From NCBI RefSeq assembly GCF_023195835.1, contig NZ_CP096199.1, forward strand, positions 930,001 to 994,000: a stretch of 64,000 bases of DNA. The letters are read 5' to 3'. Origin of the DNA: Vibrio sinaloensis (lineage in GTDB: Bacteria > Pseudomonadota > Gammaproteobacteria > Enterobacterales > Vibrionaceae). A program made the translations under genes and the position numbers. Below the pieces are notes generated by a model. It was not told the DNA's origin. It worked only from the letters and a program-made list of their open reading frames with translations, and ran no database searches. Below, piece by piece: positions 46,448 to 55,861 of the stretch. Positions within the stretch are counted from its first letter, which is position 1. Each line of letters opens with the position of its first letter.

Positions 46448-47890
46448 TTAGGCGGCCAATATACGCATACAGTTGGTTGAACCCACCACATCCATCACAT
46501 CGCCTTGGGTAATGATCACTAAGTCTCCATCATCAAGAAGGCCTCGCTGTTTAAGCGTGGCAACCGCCGCTTGCGCTGTCGCGAGCCCCGTATCCGATTT
46601 GTCGTGGAAAAAGACCGGAAACACGCCGCGGTACAGCGCGGAAAGATTAAGAGTGCTTTCGTTACGCGACAGAGCAAAAATAGGTAATCCTGAGCTAAGA
46701 CGTGACATCATCAACGCGGTACGTCCCGACTCAGTGAGAGTCACTATACCTTTTACGCCACGCATGTGATTGGCGGCAAACATCGTCGACATTGCAATGG
46801 TTTCCTCGCCACTTTCAAACACCGAATCCATTCGATAACCAGAGCGATTTATCGCTGCCATTTTTTCCGCCCCTAGACATACCTCTGCCATTGAACGAAC
46901 GGTTTCGAGCGGGTATTTACCGGCGGCGGTTTCTCCTGACAGCATCACTGCGTCGGTGCCATCGAGAACTGCATTTGCCACATCCATCACCTCAGCACGG
47001 GTGGGCATCGGGTTTTCCATCATCGACTCCATCATTTGAGTCGCGGTGATCACAGTGCGGTTGAGCGAACGGGCACGGCGTATCAGCTGTTTCTGTACAC
47101 CAATCAACTCAGGGTCGCCGATTTCGACCCCAAGATCGCCGCGGGCCACCATGACAGCATCGGAAGCAAGAATGATATCATCGATGTTTTCGGGAGTGGC
47201 GACGGTTTCAGCACGTTCTACCTTGGCCACCAGCCGAGCTTGCAAGCCTGCATCGGTGGCGAGGCGACGCGCGTATTTCATGTCCTCGCCATTACGTGGG
47301 AAAGAGACCGCCAAGTAGTCGACCTTGATTTCGGCGGCAAGGTTGATGTCGAGCTTATCTTTTTCGGTCAACGCCGCTGCGGAAAGACCGCCCCCTTTTT
47401 TATTGATGCCTTTATTGTTCGATAGCACGCCACCGATGATCACTTTTGTTCTTACTTGAGTGCCGTTGACACCAATCACTTGAAGTTGGACCCGCCCATC
47501 ATCGAGCAGCAAAACATCGCCGGTTGAAACATCGTCGGGCAGGGCTTTATAGTCAAGCCCGACGGCATCTTTATCCCCGTGTCCAGCAGGCAGAGCACTA
47601 TCTAAGGTAAACACATCGCCGATATTGAGCTGTACTTTACCTTCTTTAAAGGTCGATACGCGAATTTTAGGCCCTTGCAGATCGCCCAAAATCGCCACAT
47701 GGGTACCGAGCTTAGCGGCAATATTGCGTACGCGGGTGGCGCGCTGGCGATGATCGTCGGCGGTACCGTGAGAAAAGTTCATTCGTACCACGTTTACGCC
47801 AGCTTCGAGAATAGATTCAAGTACACCGGGTTTGTCGGTTGAAGGTCCAAGTGTTGAAACAATTTTTGTTCTTCGTTGAATGGCAGTCAT
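46448..47890 (-). CDS. pykA: Pyruvate kinase II
   Basis: The enzyme converts PEP and ADP to pyruvate and ATP (480 aa). The length and segments such as [39 protein letters not shown] and [10 protein letters not shown] match E. coli PykA (480 aa) better than PykF (470 aa). It lies between ptsG and mlc, in keeping with PEP-dependent sugar uptake. Confidence 0.93.
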   Translation of the reverse strand: MTAIQRRTKIVSTLGPSTDKPGVLESILEAGVNVVRMNFSHGTADDHRQRATRVRNIAAKLGTHVAILGDLQGPKIRVSTFKEGKVQLNIGDVFTLDSALPAGHGDKDAVGLDYKALPDDVSTGDVLLLDDGRVQLQVIGVNGTQVRTKVIIGGVLSNNKGINKKGGGLSAAALTEKDKLDINLAAEIKVDYLAVSFPRNGEDMKYARRLATDAGLQARLVAKVERAETVATPENIDDIILASDAVMVARGDLGVEIGDPELIGVQKQLIRRARSLNRTVITATQMMESMMENPMPTRAEVMDVANAVLDGTDAVMLSGETAAGKYPLETVRSMAEVCLGAEKMAAINRSGYRMDSVFESGEETIAMSTMFAANHMRGVKGIVTLTESGRTALMMSRLSSGLPIFALSRNESTLNLSALYRGVFPVFFHDKSDTGLATAQAAVATLKQRGLLDDGDLVIITQGDVMDVVGSTNCMRILAA

Positions 47891-48222
47891 TCGGTTCTCC
47901 TTGATATGAATCTATGCCGTATCAGTGACGGTCGAGGTACACTGAATTGTCCAGCGAGTGCAATCGGTCGGTTAGATTAAGTATATACCCGTGTCAGCCG
48001 CTCGCTTTTAAATTAGTTAGACGGTCTGGCGAAGCGTGATTTGGGACATAATTATTTACGCAAAAAAATACTATGTGATTTGTGATTAAGAGTCCGCTAT
48101 TTGATTCGGAACACAAACAAACATGTTTATACGTGACACTTGTCACGGCGATTCATCAAAGCTCTTCACAATTACTTCGCAAAGTAAAAAAATTACCATG
48201 TTGTTGATATTCGGAGCACTCT
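47891..48222. promoter_or_regulatory. pykA/mlc divergent intergenic region
   Basis: 332 bp without a gene. It holds a CRP-like palindrome at 48132-48147 and an AT-rich tract that should contain the divergent promoters. Confidence 0.5.
48132..48147 (+). promoter_or_regulatory. Candidate CRP site upstream of mlc
   Basis: CGTGACACTTGTCACG is a perfect palindrome with the GTGA-N6-TCAC spacing of CRP sites. It lies about 75 bp before mlc. E. coli mlc is also under CRP control. Confidence 0.45.
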
Positions 48223-49440
48223 ATGTACATGGCTCAACCTGGCCATATTGATCACATCAAGCAGGTCAATGCTGGCCGTGTATATAAACTCATTGATCAA
48301 AAAGGTCCTATTTCTCGAATAGATCTCTCGAAGCAGAGTGAGCTTGCGCCTGCGAGTATCACTAAAATTACTCGTGAGCTTATTGAGGCGCATCTGATTC
48401 ATGAAACGACAGTGCAAGAGGCGACCAGTCGTGGCCGACCTGCGGTTGGATTGCAGGTCAATAACGAAGGTTGGCAGTTTCTTTCCATGCGCCTTGGGCG
48501 CGGCTACCTGACCATCGCACTGCATGAGCTCGGTGGTGATGTACTGATCGATACCAAAATCGACATTCATGAAGTGGACCAAGACGACGTACTTGCGCGT
48601 TTGCTGCATGAAATTGACGAGTTTTTTCAAACTTACTCTGATCAACTTGATCGTGTCACCAGTATCGCGATTACCTTGCCTGGCCTCGTCAATTCTGAGC
48701 AAGGGGTGGTGCTGCAAATGCCGCACTACAATGTCGAGAATTTACCCCTCGGACCTGAAATTTACAAAGCCACAGGCTTGCCTGTTTTCATCGCCAATGA
48801 CACCCGTGCTTGGGCATTGGCTGAAAAACTGTTTGGTCACTCACAAGAGAACGAAAACTCTGTTCTGATCTCGATTCACCACGGTTTGGGAGCAGGCATT
48901 GTGCTTGATGGCCGTGTGTTGCAAGGGCGACACGGGAACATTGGCGAATTGGGCCATATCCAAATCGATCCGAACGGAAAACGTTGTCACTGTGGTAATC
49001 GAGGCTGCCTAGAAACGGTGGCCAGCTCACAAGCGATCCGCAATGAAGTCAGTGAACGTATTGCACAAGGTGAGGAGTCTTCTCTGGCCGCAATCGAAGA
49101 GGTATCGGTTGAAGATATCTGTGAAGCCGCCGCCAACGGTGATCCGCTTGCTGTGGATGTGATAGAAAAGCTCGGTCGCTACTTAGGCTCAGCCATCGCC
49201 ATCGTAATCAATCTGTTCAACCCAGAGAAAGTGCTCATCGGCGGGGTGATCAATCAGGCCAAAGAGGTCTTATATCCTGCGATTCAAACTTGTATCGAAG
49301 AACAGAGCTTACCTGTGTATCACCAAGATTTAGATCTGGTTGAATCTCGTTTCTACAAACAGGCGACAATGCCAGGTGCAGCCTTGATTAAGCAAGCTCT
49401 GTATGATGGCCTGTTGCTGATGAAGGTTATCGAAGGATAA
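48223..49440 (+). CDS. mlc: ROK-family repressor Mlc
   Basis: A 405-aa glucose-responsive repressor. It aligns along its whole length with E. coli Mlc: GHIDHIKQVNAGRVYKLIDQ, the winged helix (SRIDLSKQSELAPASITKI, residues 30-48), the ROK domain, and a zinc site with His in GELGHIQIDPNG and cysteines in CHCGNRGC (near 254-261). Mlc is known to repress ptsG and other PTS genes and is sequestered by dephospho-EIIB-Glc. NagC is the alternative, but the N-terminus is Mlc-like. GGAG lies six bases upstream. Confidence 0.9.
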   Translation: MYMAQPGHIDHIKQVNAGRVYKLIDQKGPISRIDLSKQSELAPASITKITRELIEAHLIHETTVQEATSRGRPAVGLQVNNEGWQFLSMRLGRGYLTIALHELGGDVLIDTKIDIHEVDQDDVLARLLHEIDEFFQTYSDQLDRVTSIAITLPGLVNSEQGVVLQMPHYNVENLPLGPEIYKATGLPVFIANDTRAWALAEKLFGHSQENENSVLISIHHGLGAGIVLDGRVLQGRHGNIGELGHIQIDPNGKRCHCGNRGCLETVASSQAIRNEVSERIAQGEESSLAAIEEVSVEDICEAAANGDPLAVDVIEKLGRYLGSAIAIVINLFNPEKVLIGGVINQAKEVLYPAIQTCIEEQSLPVYHQDLDLVESRFYKQATMPGAALIKQALYDGLLLMKVIEG

Positions 49441-49474
49441 TGTTTTCTGAGTAGTAGCTCTCCTTTATCTTTGT

Positions 49475-49517
49475 AATAAACCCATATAATCTTACTTGAT
49501 ATATGGGTTTATTTTTT
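49475..49517 (+). terminator. Terminator of mlc
   Basis: AATAAACCCATAT pairs with ATATGGGTTTATT, then TTTT. Confidence 0.8.
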
Positions 49518-49572
49518 ATCTTAGTCTCGCAATAGACTATTTTTGTTATATCTACACCGGTTGAGAAATAGT

Positions 49573-50517
49573 ATGTCTGGAGTTTTAAATACCGTCGACC
49601 AACGAACAAACCTTGTGGGCGAAAACCGCCTAGAGTTGTTGTTATTCAGTCTAAACAGCAGGCAACTATTCGCGATTAACGTGTTTAAAGTGCGTGAAGT
49701 GATTAAAGTCCCACCGCTGACCAAAATGCCGGGTTCGCATCACCACATCACCGGTGTCGCCTCATTACGCGGTGTGTCTGTCCCAGTGATCGACTTAAGA
49801 GCAGCGATTGGCTTTCCTCCATCACGGCTTGAAAATCAAGAAGAGAATCTCATCATCACTGAGTATAACCGGACTATACAGGGCTTCTTGGTGGGACAAG
49901 TGCGTAACATCGTGAATACTGCATGGACAGAAATCCAGCCGCCGCCTAAAACGGCCGGACGCTCTAACTACCTCACTGCGATCACACAAATTAAAGACGG
50001 TAAGCAAAAAGAGATTGTCGAAATTATCGACGTTGAAAAAGTGCTGGCACAAATTATCGACTACGACATCTCCATTTCTGAAGGGGTACTTGATCAGAAC
50101 CTGGTGAATGAAATGGTTGGTCGCAATGTTCTGATTGTCGATGACTCGTCGACCGCGCGTGCGCAAGTACGCGGTACGCTCTCCCAGCTTGGGTTGAATA
50201 TCATTGAATGTGAAGATGGTCTTGAGGCACTCAAGTTACTTAAGTCGTGGTGTGACGAAGGCAAAAATGTGGTGGAAGATCTGTTACTGATGATTACTGA
50301 TGCTGAAATGCCGGAAATGGACGGCTATAAGCTGACCCATGAAGTGCGCAGTGATCCGAGGATGAAAGATCTGTTTGTGACCCTCAATACCTCGCTCAGT
50401 GGCAGTTTTAACGAAGCCATGGTAAAAAAAGTTGGTTGTGACCGATTTATTTCCAAGTTTCAACCAGATTTGTTAGTCGAGGTGGCACAAGATAGGTTAA
50501 GAGACGTGTTAAGTTAA
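49573..50517 (+). CDS. cheV: Chemotaxis protein CheV
   Basis: A CheW-like coupling domain (about residues 15-165) is fused to a response-regulator receiver (about 175-310), giving 314 aa. The phospho-acceptor is the Asp in MITDAEMPEMDGY, with DDSS at the receiver start and a conserved Lys in FISKFQP. It links chemoreceptors to CheA and tunes adaptation. The ATG at 49573 is chosen because MSGVLNTVDQRTNLVG is the family start. It stands alone here. Confidence 0.93.
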   Translation: MSGVLNTVDQRTNLVGENRLELLLFSLNSRQLFAINVFKVREVIKVPPLTKMPGSHHHITGVASLRGVSVPVIDLRAAIGFPPSRLENQEENLIITEYNRTIQGFLVGQVRNIVNTAWTEIQPPPKTAGRSNYLTAITQIKDGKQKEIVEIIDVEKVLAQIIDYDISISEGVLDQNLVNEMVGRNVLIVDDSSTARAQVRGTLSQLGLNIIECEDGLEALKLLKSWCDEGKNVVEDLLLMITDAEMPEMDGYKLTHEVRSDPRMKDLFVTLNTSLSGSFNEAMVKKVGCDRFISKFQPDLLVEVAQDRLRDVLS

Positions 50518-50525
50518 CCGACCCT

Positions 50526-50549
50526 AAAGAGAGCCTCGGCTCTCTTTTT
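50526..50549. terminator. Terminator cheV/dnaE2
   Basis: AAAGAGAGC pairs with GCTCTCTTT around CTCG, with TTC after it on the plus strand. It is weaker on the minus strand. Confidence 0.75.
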
Positions 50550-50551
50550 CG

Positions 50552-53500
50552 TTAATGGAAATCTCTCGACTTGCTTGTCAGTCCGTGCAGCTTATCGCTG
50601 ATGTCGATAAGTCTTCCGGCAATCACGTGCTGTACCTCGCCTTCTTTTTCTAATATCCCTTTGACTTGCAAGATCTTGGCAGTGAGATACGCCTCTTTTT
50701 GCGCGCGCGCTGTCGCTTTCCAAACCACAACGTTAATGTTGCCAGTATCATCTTCGAGAGTAAAAAAGGTCACTCCGGCTGCAGTTCCCGGTGATTGTTT
50801 GCCTGTGACAACGCCTGTTACTGTCACCAGCGCTTTATCACCAAGTTTGGCTAAATCTCGCAAACGGGTAAATCGACCTAACTCACCTGCTTCATCGAGT
50901 AGTGTGATGGGATGTTTTGCCAGTGAAAGACCGGTTGACGCGTAGTCTTCGAGTAGGGTCTGGCTTTCGCTTGGTGGGCGTAGCGGTGGTTGTGGTCTCT
51001 CTTCGAGTTGTTGAAAGAGTGGCAAGTCTGAGAGGGAGTCCATCATCGCCCAGCGAGTTTGGTAACGATTGTCGCTAAAGCTATGCATAGCATTCGCCGA
51101 AGCCAACAGTTCAATATCTCGGCGTGTTAAGCCGCAGTGCTTGAGTTGATTGATATGTTGAAACGGCCCTCCTTGACGGGCTCGTAACAGTTGCTGCGCG
51201 CTTTGCTCGCTTAACCCTTTTACTTGCCGAAGGCCAAGTCGAATCGCCCATCGACCTTGTTCAATCACCACGTGATGATGGTAATCTGACGCGTTGACGC
51301 AAATAGGTAGGATAGAGACCTTATGGCGCTGAGCATCCTGAATTAATTGTGATGCACTGTAAAACCCCATCGGCAGGCTATTCAGTAGCGAGGTATAGAA
51401 GATATGCGGATAGTAAAACTTCAACCACGCTGAGCAATAGGCAAGCACTGCAAAGGAGGCCGAATGACTTTCGGGAAACCCATACTCACCAAAACCGAGA
51501 ATTTGCTCAAAAATACGTTCGGCAAAGTCCAACTGATAGCCGCGACTGAGCATACCGTCGATGAGTTTGGTTTTGAACTTAACCAGATCGCCGTTCTTTT
51601 TCCATGCGGCCATTGCTCGGCGCAATTGATCGGCTTCACCGCCGCTAAAGCCAGCAGCGACCATCGCGATTTTGATCACTTGCTCTTGAAAAATCGGAAC
51701 GCCTAGGGTGCGCGCCAACACACCTTTCACTTCTTCTGAAGGGTAATCGACCTCTTCCTCACCGTTACGCCGTTTGAGATAAGGGTGGACCATATCCCCT
51801 TGAATCGGACCTGGGCGAACAATGGCAATTTGCACTACTAAGTCATAGTAGGTTTTGGGCTTGAGTCTCGGTAGCATGCTCATCTGAGCGCGCGACTCAA
51901 TCTGAAACACACCCACGGTATCGGCCTGTTGAATCATGCGATAAACCCGCGGATCATCTTGTAGACGCGTAATGTCGGCAATAGTGAGTGTGCGCTGGTG
52001 GTGCTGCTCGATTAAGTCGAAGCATTTGCGAATCGCCGTGAGCATACCCAGCGCTAACACATCGACTTTGAGTAGTTTGAGCGACTCTAAGTCATCTTTG
52101 TCCCATTGGATCACAGTTCGCTCAGCCATCGCTGCGTTCTCGATTGGCACCAGCTCATAGAGTGGCCCTGCGGCAATGACAAAGCCCCCGACATGCTGAG
52201 ATAGGTGACGAGGGAAGCCGATCAGCTCATCGACTAAATGTATAAATTGCTCGCCTTTCAGTGAATTTGGCTCAAGGCCAAGTTGCACGATTTGCGACTG
52301 CCAACCTTGGGTGCGATCTCGACGGTTAACGTTTTTAATAAAATAGTCGAGTTGACTCTCTTCTATGCCGAGGGCCTTACCAACATCGCGTACTGCGCTT
52401 TTAAAACGATACGAAATGACGGTGGCGGCCAGCGCTGCTCTCTCACGGCCATATTTTTGGTAGATATATTGAATGACCTCTTCTCGGCGCTCATGTTCAA
52501 AGTCGACATCAATATCGGGCGGCTCATCCCGCTCTTTGCTAATAAAGCGCTCAAACAGCACTGAAATTTGCCTAGGGTCAACAGAAGTAATTTCTAGGCA
52601 GTAGCACACCACAGAGTTGGCGGCGGAGCCTCGGCCCTGATAGAGAATACCTTGCTGTTTAGCAAACATCACTATGTCGTGAATAGTTAAAAAATAAAAT
52701 GGGTAATTGAGCTCTTCAATTAACGCCAGCTCTTTATCTATGGTGGCTTGAATCTCTTCAGGTACACCTTGTTTAAACCGAGTTCGTTTGCCATGTTCTA
52801 CCAGCGCTTTGAGGTAACTGATCGGGGTATGACCGTCAGGCACAAGCTCACTTGGGTACTCATATCGCAGCTCACTCAAATCAAATCGACAGCGTTTGGC
52901 GATGTTCACGCTCTCTTGCAGCCATTCAGGCTTGAACAGCTTGGCCAGTTTCTCTTGGCTACGCAGGCAGCGTTCGCCATTGGTCAGCCTTTTATCAGCG
53001 AGTGCATCAACCGTACAACCATGCTTGATGGCGCTTAAGGTGTGTTGAAGAGGCAGACGAGTGGCGGTGTGCATTAAGACGCCACCACAGGCAGTAATGG
53101 GTAGATCCAACTCGCGAGCTAAACCTTGGCAATGAGTGATATAGGCGTGGTCATCAGCCGCCAAATGACGCTGTAATCCCAGCCATAAACGATAGTTGTG
53201 ATGCTGCGCTAGCCATTGTCCCCACTGCTTATCACTGCCACTATGGTTGGGCAACCAGAGCAGCAAGCAATGTTTAATCGACATTAAATCCCACTCAGAC
53301 AACTGGTAATCGCCTTTATCACAACGACGGCGCGCATTGGTAATAATGCGACACAGCTCGGCATAAGCAGCGCGATTCGGACACAGCAGTACCACTTGGC
53401 ACTCTTGGTTAAGCCAAAACATGCTGCCGATGATCAGTTCGATATTAAGTTGGTGCTGTTTGATGGTGCTGTAGGCTCGGACCACACCTGCAACGGAGCA

Positions 53501-53623
53501 TTCATCGGTGATTGCCAGTGCCTGATAACGCAAAAAGTCGGCCTGTAAGATCAGCTCTTGAGCATGCGAAGCGCCAGTCAAAAATGAAAAATTACTCTGG
53601 CAGAACAGTTCTGCGTAAGCCAT
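50552..53623 (-). CDS. dnaE2: Error-prone DNA polymerase DnaE2 (ImuC)
   Basis: A C-family translesion polymerase (1023 aa). It has an N-terminal PHP domain beginning AYAELFCQSNFSFLTGASH, palm motifs GRGSAANSVVCYCL and PPDIDVDFEHERRE with the metal aspartates, and a C-terminal OB fold (VTVTGVVTGKQSPGTAAGVTFFTLEDD). The ATG at 53623 is chosen because AAGGAG sits just before it, next to the imuB stop. The longer frame would run into imuB. It works with ImuA and ImuB in SOS mutagenesis. Confidence 0.95.
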   Translation of the reverse strand: MAYAELFCQSNFSFLTGASHAQELILQADFLRYQALAITDECSVAGVVRAYSTIKQHQLNIELIIGSMFWLNQECQVVLLCPNRAAYAELCRIITNARRRCDKGDYQLSEWDLMSIKHCLLLWLPNHSGSDKQWGQWLAQHHNYRLWLGLQRHLAADDHAYITHCQGLARELDLPITACGGVLMHTATRLPLQHTLSAIKHGCTVDALADKRLTNGERCLRSQEKLAKLFKPEWLQESVNIAKRCRFDLSELRYEYPSELVPDGHTPISYLKALVEHGKRTRFKQGVPEEIQATIDKELALIEELNYPFYFLTIHDIVMFAKQQGILYQGRGSAANSVVCYCLEITSVDPRQISVLFERFISKERDEPPDIDVDFEHERREEVIQYIYQKYGRERAALAATVISYRFKSAVRDVGKALGIEESQLDYFIKNVNRRDRTQGWQSQIVQLGLEPNSLKGEQFIHLVDELIGFPRHLSQHVGGFVIAAGPLYELVPIENAAMAERTVIQWDKDDLESLKLLKVDVLALGMLTAIRKCFDLIEQHHQRTLTIADITRLQDDPRVYRMIQQADTVGVFQIESRAQMSMLPRLKPKTYYDLVVQIAIVRPGPIQGDMVHPYLKRRNGEEEVDYPSEEVKGVLARTLGVPIFQEQVIKIAMVAAGFSGGEADQLRRAMAAWKKNGDLVKFKTKLIDGMLSRGYQLDFAERIFEQILGFGEYGFPESHSASFAVLAYCSAWLKFYYPHIFYTSLLNSLPMGFYSASQLIQDAQRHKVSILPICVNASDYHHHVVIEQGRWAIRLGLRQVKGLSEQSAQQLLRARQGGPFQHINQLKHCGLTRRDIELLASANAMHSFSDNRYQTRWAMMDSLSDLPLFQQLEERPQPPLRPPSESQTLLEDYASTGLSLAKHPITLLDEAGELGRFTRLRDLAKLGDKALVTVTGVVTGKQSPGTAAGVTFFTLEDDTGNINVVVWKATARAQKEAYLTAKILQVKGILEKEGEVQHVIAGRLIDISDKLHGLTSKSRDFH

Positions 53624-53636
53624 CCATCTCTCCTTA

Positions 53637-55037
53637 TTAACTGAACAAGCCGTGCACAAACCAATGCTGGTTTTGGTTGCGAAATACCCATAACCAGCGC
53701 CCATGCTCGCTGCGTGCAATGAAGTAATCGCGGGTGATATCGTCACCATCCCACCACCCGCTGACAATTCGCTCTGGCCCTAGAATTAATTTGACCTGTT
53801 CGGTCAACGGCTGTGGCTCGGTGAGGAGAAAATTAGGCCGTAGCCGCTTTGTGGCTGAAGGGGCAGATATGCGTTGAGTGGGGTCGGATAGCAAAGTGGC
53901 TCTTTCTGGTCGCGGATCAGAATGGGAAGCCACTTTACACACTTGCTCTTTACCCAGTTTGGCTTGCAGTAAGCCTATCAGCTCAAGCTCACTTTGTGCC
54001 CCTTGCTGGCGATTAAATAAATCGGCACTGGTCGACTCGAGCTCACCACTGCGTATTAAACGCAGCGTTAACCCTTGAACCGGCGCATCAAGTTGCAGCG
54101 ATTCCATCGTTAACTGACACAAAGTCATCCAGCGCGTTGCTAGGTAGTCGCCACTGGCGGAGTAGAAACGCAAAGAGGCCTTGGGATGATCGCGCTGCTC
54201 CAGTATCAATTCCAGCTCGTAGGCCACTTGATTACGCAGGGTAAGAAACACCTCCAATTGATTTAATAAAGTCCCCAGTGGTTTTTGAAGCCATTGAATA
54301 TTTTCGATATCAAACAGCAACTCTCGGTAGCGCTCAAAGCGTTCGGGTGGGTGGTAGAAGTCGATGGGATGTTTAAATTGACCCATTAACCGCCCAGCAT
54401 AGTTAACCAGTTCAATATCAAAACGGCGTGCAAGTTCTGGCATCGGCATCGCTAAAAGATCGCTTAATGTTTGGATTCCAACCCGCTGCAGTTTATCGAT
54501 CAACTTGTGATTCAATTCGGTCGCTTGGAGTGGGAAGCCGCCGAGCTGCTTCATGATTTGCTCTTTATCTAGCGTGATCTGGTCGGTTGCTGACTTAGCC
54601 AGCAGCATCGCCGAAAGTGGAGAGAAGCCGCTGGCATAATGGTAGTTGAGCCCAAGAGACTGAAGATGGGACGACACCTTTTGCCAATAGGGAAGCAGAC
54701 CGCCGTAGAGCGATAGCATATTGGTCACCTTAAGCAGTACCCCCTGAGGAGGGAATAAGCTGATATCAGAGGTGACCATGTATAACCACTGAGCGATATT
54801 GAGCAACGTTTGCTGCTCTGCCTCGGCATCATAGGGGTGAACCTGTAAGTTATGACACAGTGCACTGGCGCTGCCTAACCCCATGCCGACTTGGATGCCT
54901 TGCTGCTGTGCTGATGGATTACATTGCACAATGGTAAACCTGTGGTTGTCGACAATCGCGATCGGTAAGTGGTGCTGATCGGTAAAAAGGGCGTCGAGCT
55001 GCAAGGTGGCAAAGTGCAGATAGATCCAACTGTGCAT
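53637..55037 (-). CDS. imuB: ImuB, inactive Y-family polymerase-like protein
   Basis: 466 aa from the ATG at 55037, two bases after the imuA stop. It has a Y-family fold, but the first catalytic motif reads LHFATLQLDAL, without the metal-binding Asp of active enzymes, as expected for ImuB. A Q-S-E-L-E-L stretch near residue 370 resembles a clamp-binding QxxLxL/F motif. It should bridge the sliding clamp, ImuA and DnaE2. The open frame to 55151 overlaps imuA and is rejected. Confidence 0.93.
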   Translation of the reverse strand: MHSWIYLHFATLQLDALFTDQHHLPIAIVDNHRFTIVQCNPSAQQQGIQVGMGLGSASALCHNLQVHPYDAEAEQQTLLNIAQWLYMVTSDISLFPPQGVLLKVTNMLSLYGGLLPYWQKVSSHLQSLGLNYHYASGFSPLSAMLLAKSATDQITLDKEQIMKQLGGFPLQATELNHKLIDKLQRVGIQTLSDLLAMPMPELARRFDIELVNYAGRLMGQFKHPIDFYHPPERFERYRELLFDIENIQWLQKPLGTLLNQLEVFLTLRNQVAYELELILEQRDHPKASLRFYSASGDYLATRWMTLCQLTMESLQLDAPVQGLTLRLIRSGELESTSADLFNRQQGAQSELELIGLLQAKLGKEQVCKVASHSDPRPERATLLSDPTQRISAPSATKRLRPNFLLTEPQPLTEQVKLILGPERIVSGWWDGDDITRDYFIARSEHGRWLWVFRNQNQHWFVHGLFS

Positions 55038-55039
55038 AA

Positions 55040-55720
55040 CTAACCTTGTTGACGCAGAGGAAAGGGGATGACAACAGGGTCTTCTTGTGGTCTTAAGGTC
55101 AAACTTGGCCATTGTGAGCGCCAGTCGAGCACGAAGCTGCCTTGTGGCCAACCCCCTTTACGTTTGGTAATGGTCACTTCAATGCCTAACGCGTGCGGTA
55201 GCAAGGTCATACTTAAGCTAACAGGCAGCGAAAATAGGCTTTTGTTTGCGGTTTTGAATAAGAAATGTAAGCAGTGACCATGTTCGCTGGCGACTTGTAG
55301 TCGTCGAGCTTGGTGCACTTCAAGTTCGGGATGCCACAGCAGTACGTTGCTACATGCTCCCGAGCGTAAACATTGTTCTGCTGCCCATAGTGCTTCTTTA
55401 TCGCTTTTCGGATAGATAATCAGTAGTTGGTTGCAATCCAATCCTTCATTGATGAATTGTTCAGCACAGAGATGACCAGGCGGTTGAATAAAGACCGATA
55501 AACGCCGTTGACTGGTGTTTTTTAGATGCGGCAGCAGTAAGCGCAGTTCACCAATACCTGTTGCACCTTGCAGTTCCACCACACCATGAGTGGGAAAACC
55601 ACCCGATAGTTTTTGATCGAGAAGATCGTAACCAGTAGGGTGATAATCCTGTTGCTTAGGTGCCTGATTTCCAGACCAAAGCCATTGTTTTTGCTTAAGA
55701 TTTTCTATTAATTCATACAT
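55040..55720 (-). CDS. imuA: ImuA, SOS mutagenesis protein
   Basis: A 226-aa RecA-fold protein of the ImuA/SulA-like family, first gene of imuA-imuB-dnaE2. A degenerate P-loop (GATGIGELRLLL) lacks the Walker lysine. A YDLLDQKLSGGFPTHGVVEL segment resembles the RecA N-terminal region. In other bacteria ImuA is needed with ImuB and DnaE2 for damage-induced mutagenesis. The start codon lies ten bases after a LexA box. Confidence 0.92.
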   Translation of the reverse strand: MYELIENLKQKQWLWSGNQAPKQQDYHPTGYDLLDQKLSGGFPTHGVVELQGATGIGELRLLLPHLKNTSQRRLSVFIQPPGHLCAEQFINEGLDCNQLLIIYPKSDKEALWAAEQCLRSGACSNVLLWHPELEVHQARRLQVASEHGHCLHFLFKTANKSLFSLPVSLSMTLLPHALGIEVTITKRKGGWPQGSFVLDWRSQWPSLTLRPQEDPVVIPFPLRQQG

Positions 55721-55730
55721 AACAAAACAC

Positions 55731-55746
55731 CTGTATATATGTACAG
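55731..55746 (-). promoter_or_regulatory. LexA (SOS) box of imuA-imuB-dnaE2
   Basis: CTGTATATATGTACAG matches the LexA consensus CTGT-N8-ACAG with an AT-rich alternating centre. It overlaps the promoter and the likely transcription start. Confidence 0.92.
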
Positions 55747-55772
55747 TATAATTAATTATCTATGATCAGCAA
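55745..55772 (-). promoter_or_regulatory. Promoter of imuA operon
   Basis: On the minus strand, TTGCTG (55772-55767), a 16-bp spacer and TATACT (55750-55745) form the promoter. The -10 element touches the LexA box, so LexA would block the start site directly. Confidence 0.65.
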
Positions 55773-55796
55773 GAGAAGAAAGGATCGAGCGGATAC

Positions 55797-55834
55797 AAAA
55801 ACGCCTTGTGTTGAGCAAAAGCCAACACAAGGCG
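55797..55834 (-). terminator. Terminator of yciK
   Basis: CGCCTTGTGTTG pairs with CAACACAAGGCG across a 9-nt loop, then TTTTT on the minus strand. Confidence 0.88.
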
Positions 55835-55861
55835 CTGTTATTTCTAAAAAAGCGTTAGCGA

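Noticed and set aside
53624..53767. N-terminal extension of dnaE2
   Set aside because: It would overlap the imuB coding end. A good ribosome binding site and the family start point to 53623.
55038..55151. N-terminal extension of imuB into imuA
   Set aside because: The ATG at 55037 directly follows the imuA stop, and the family start is there.
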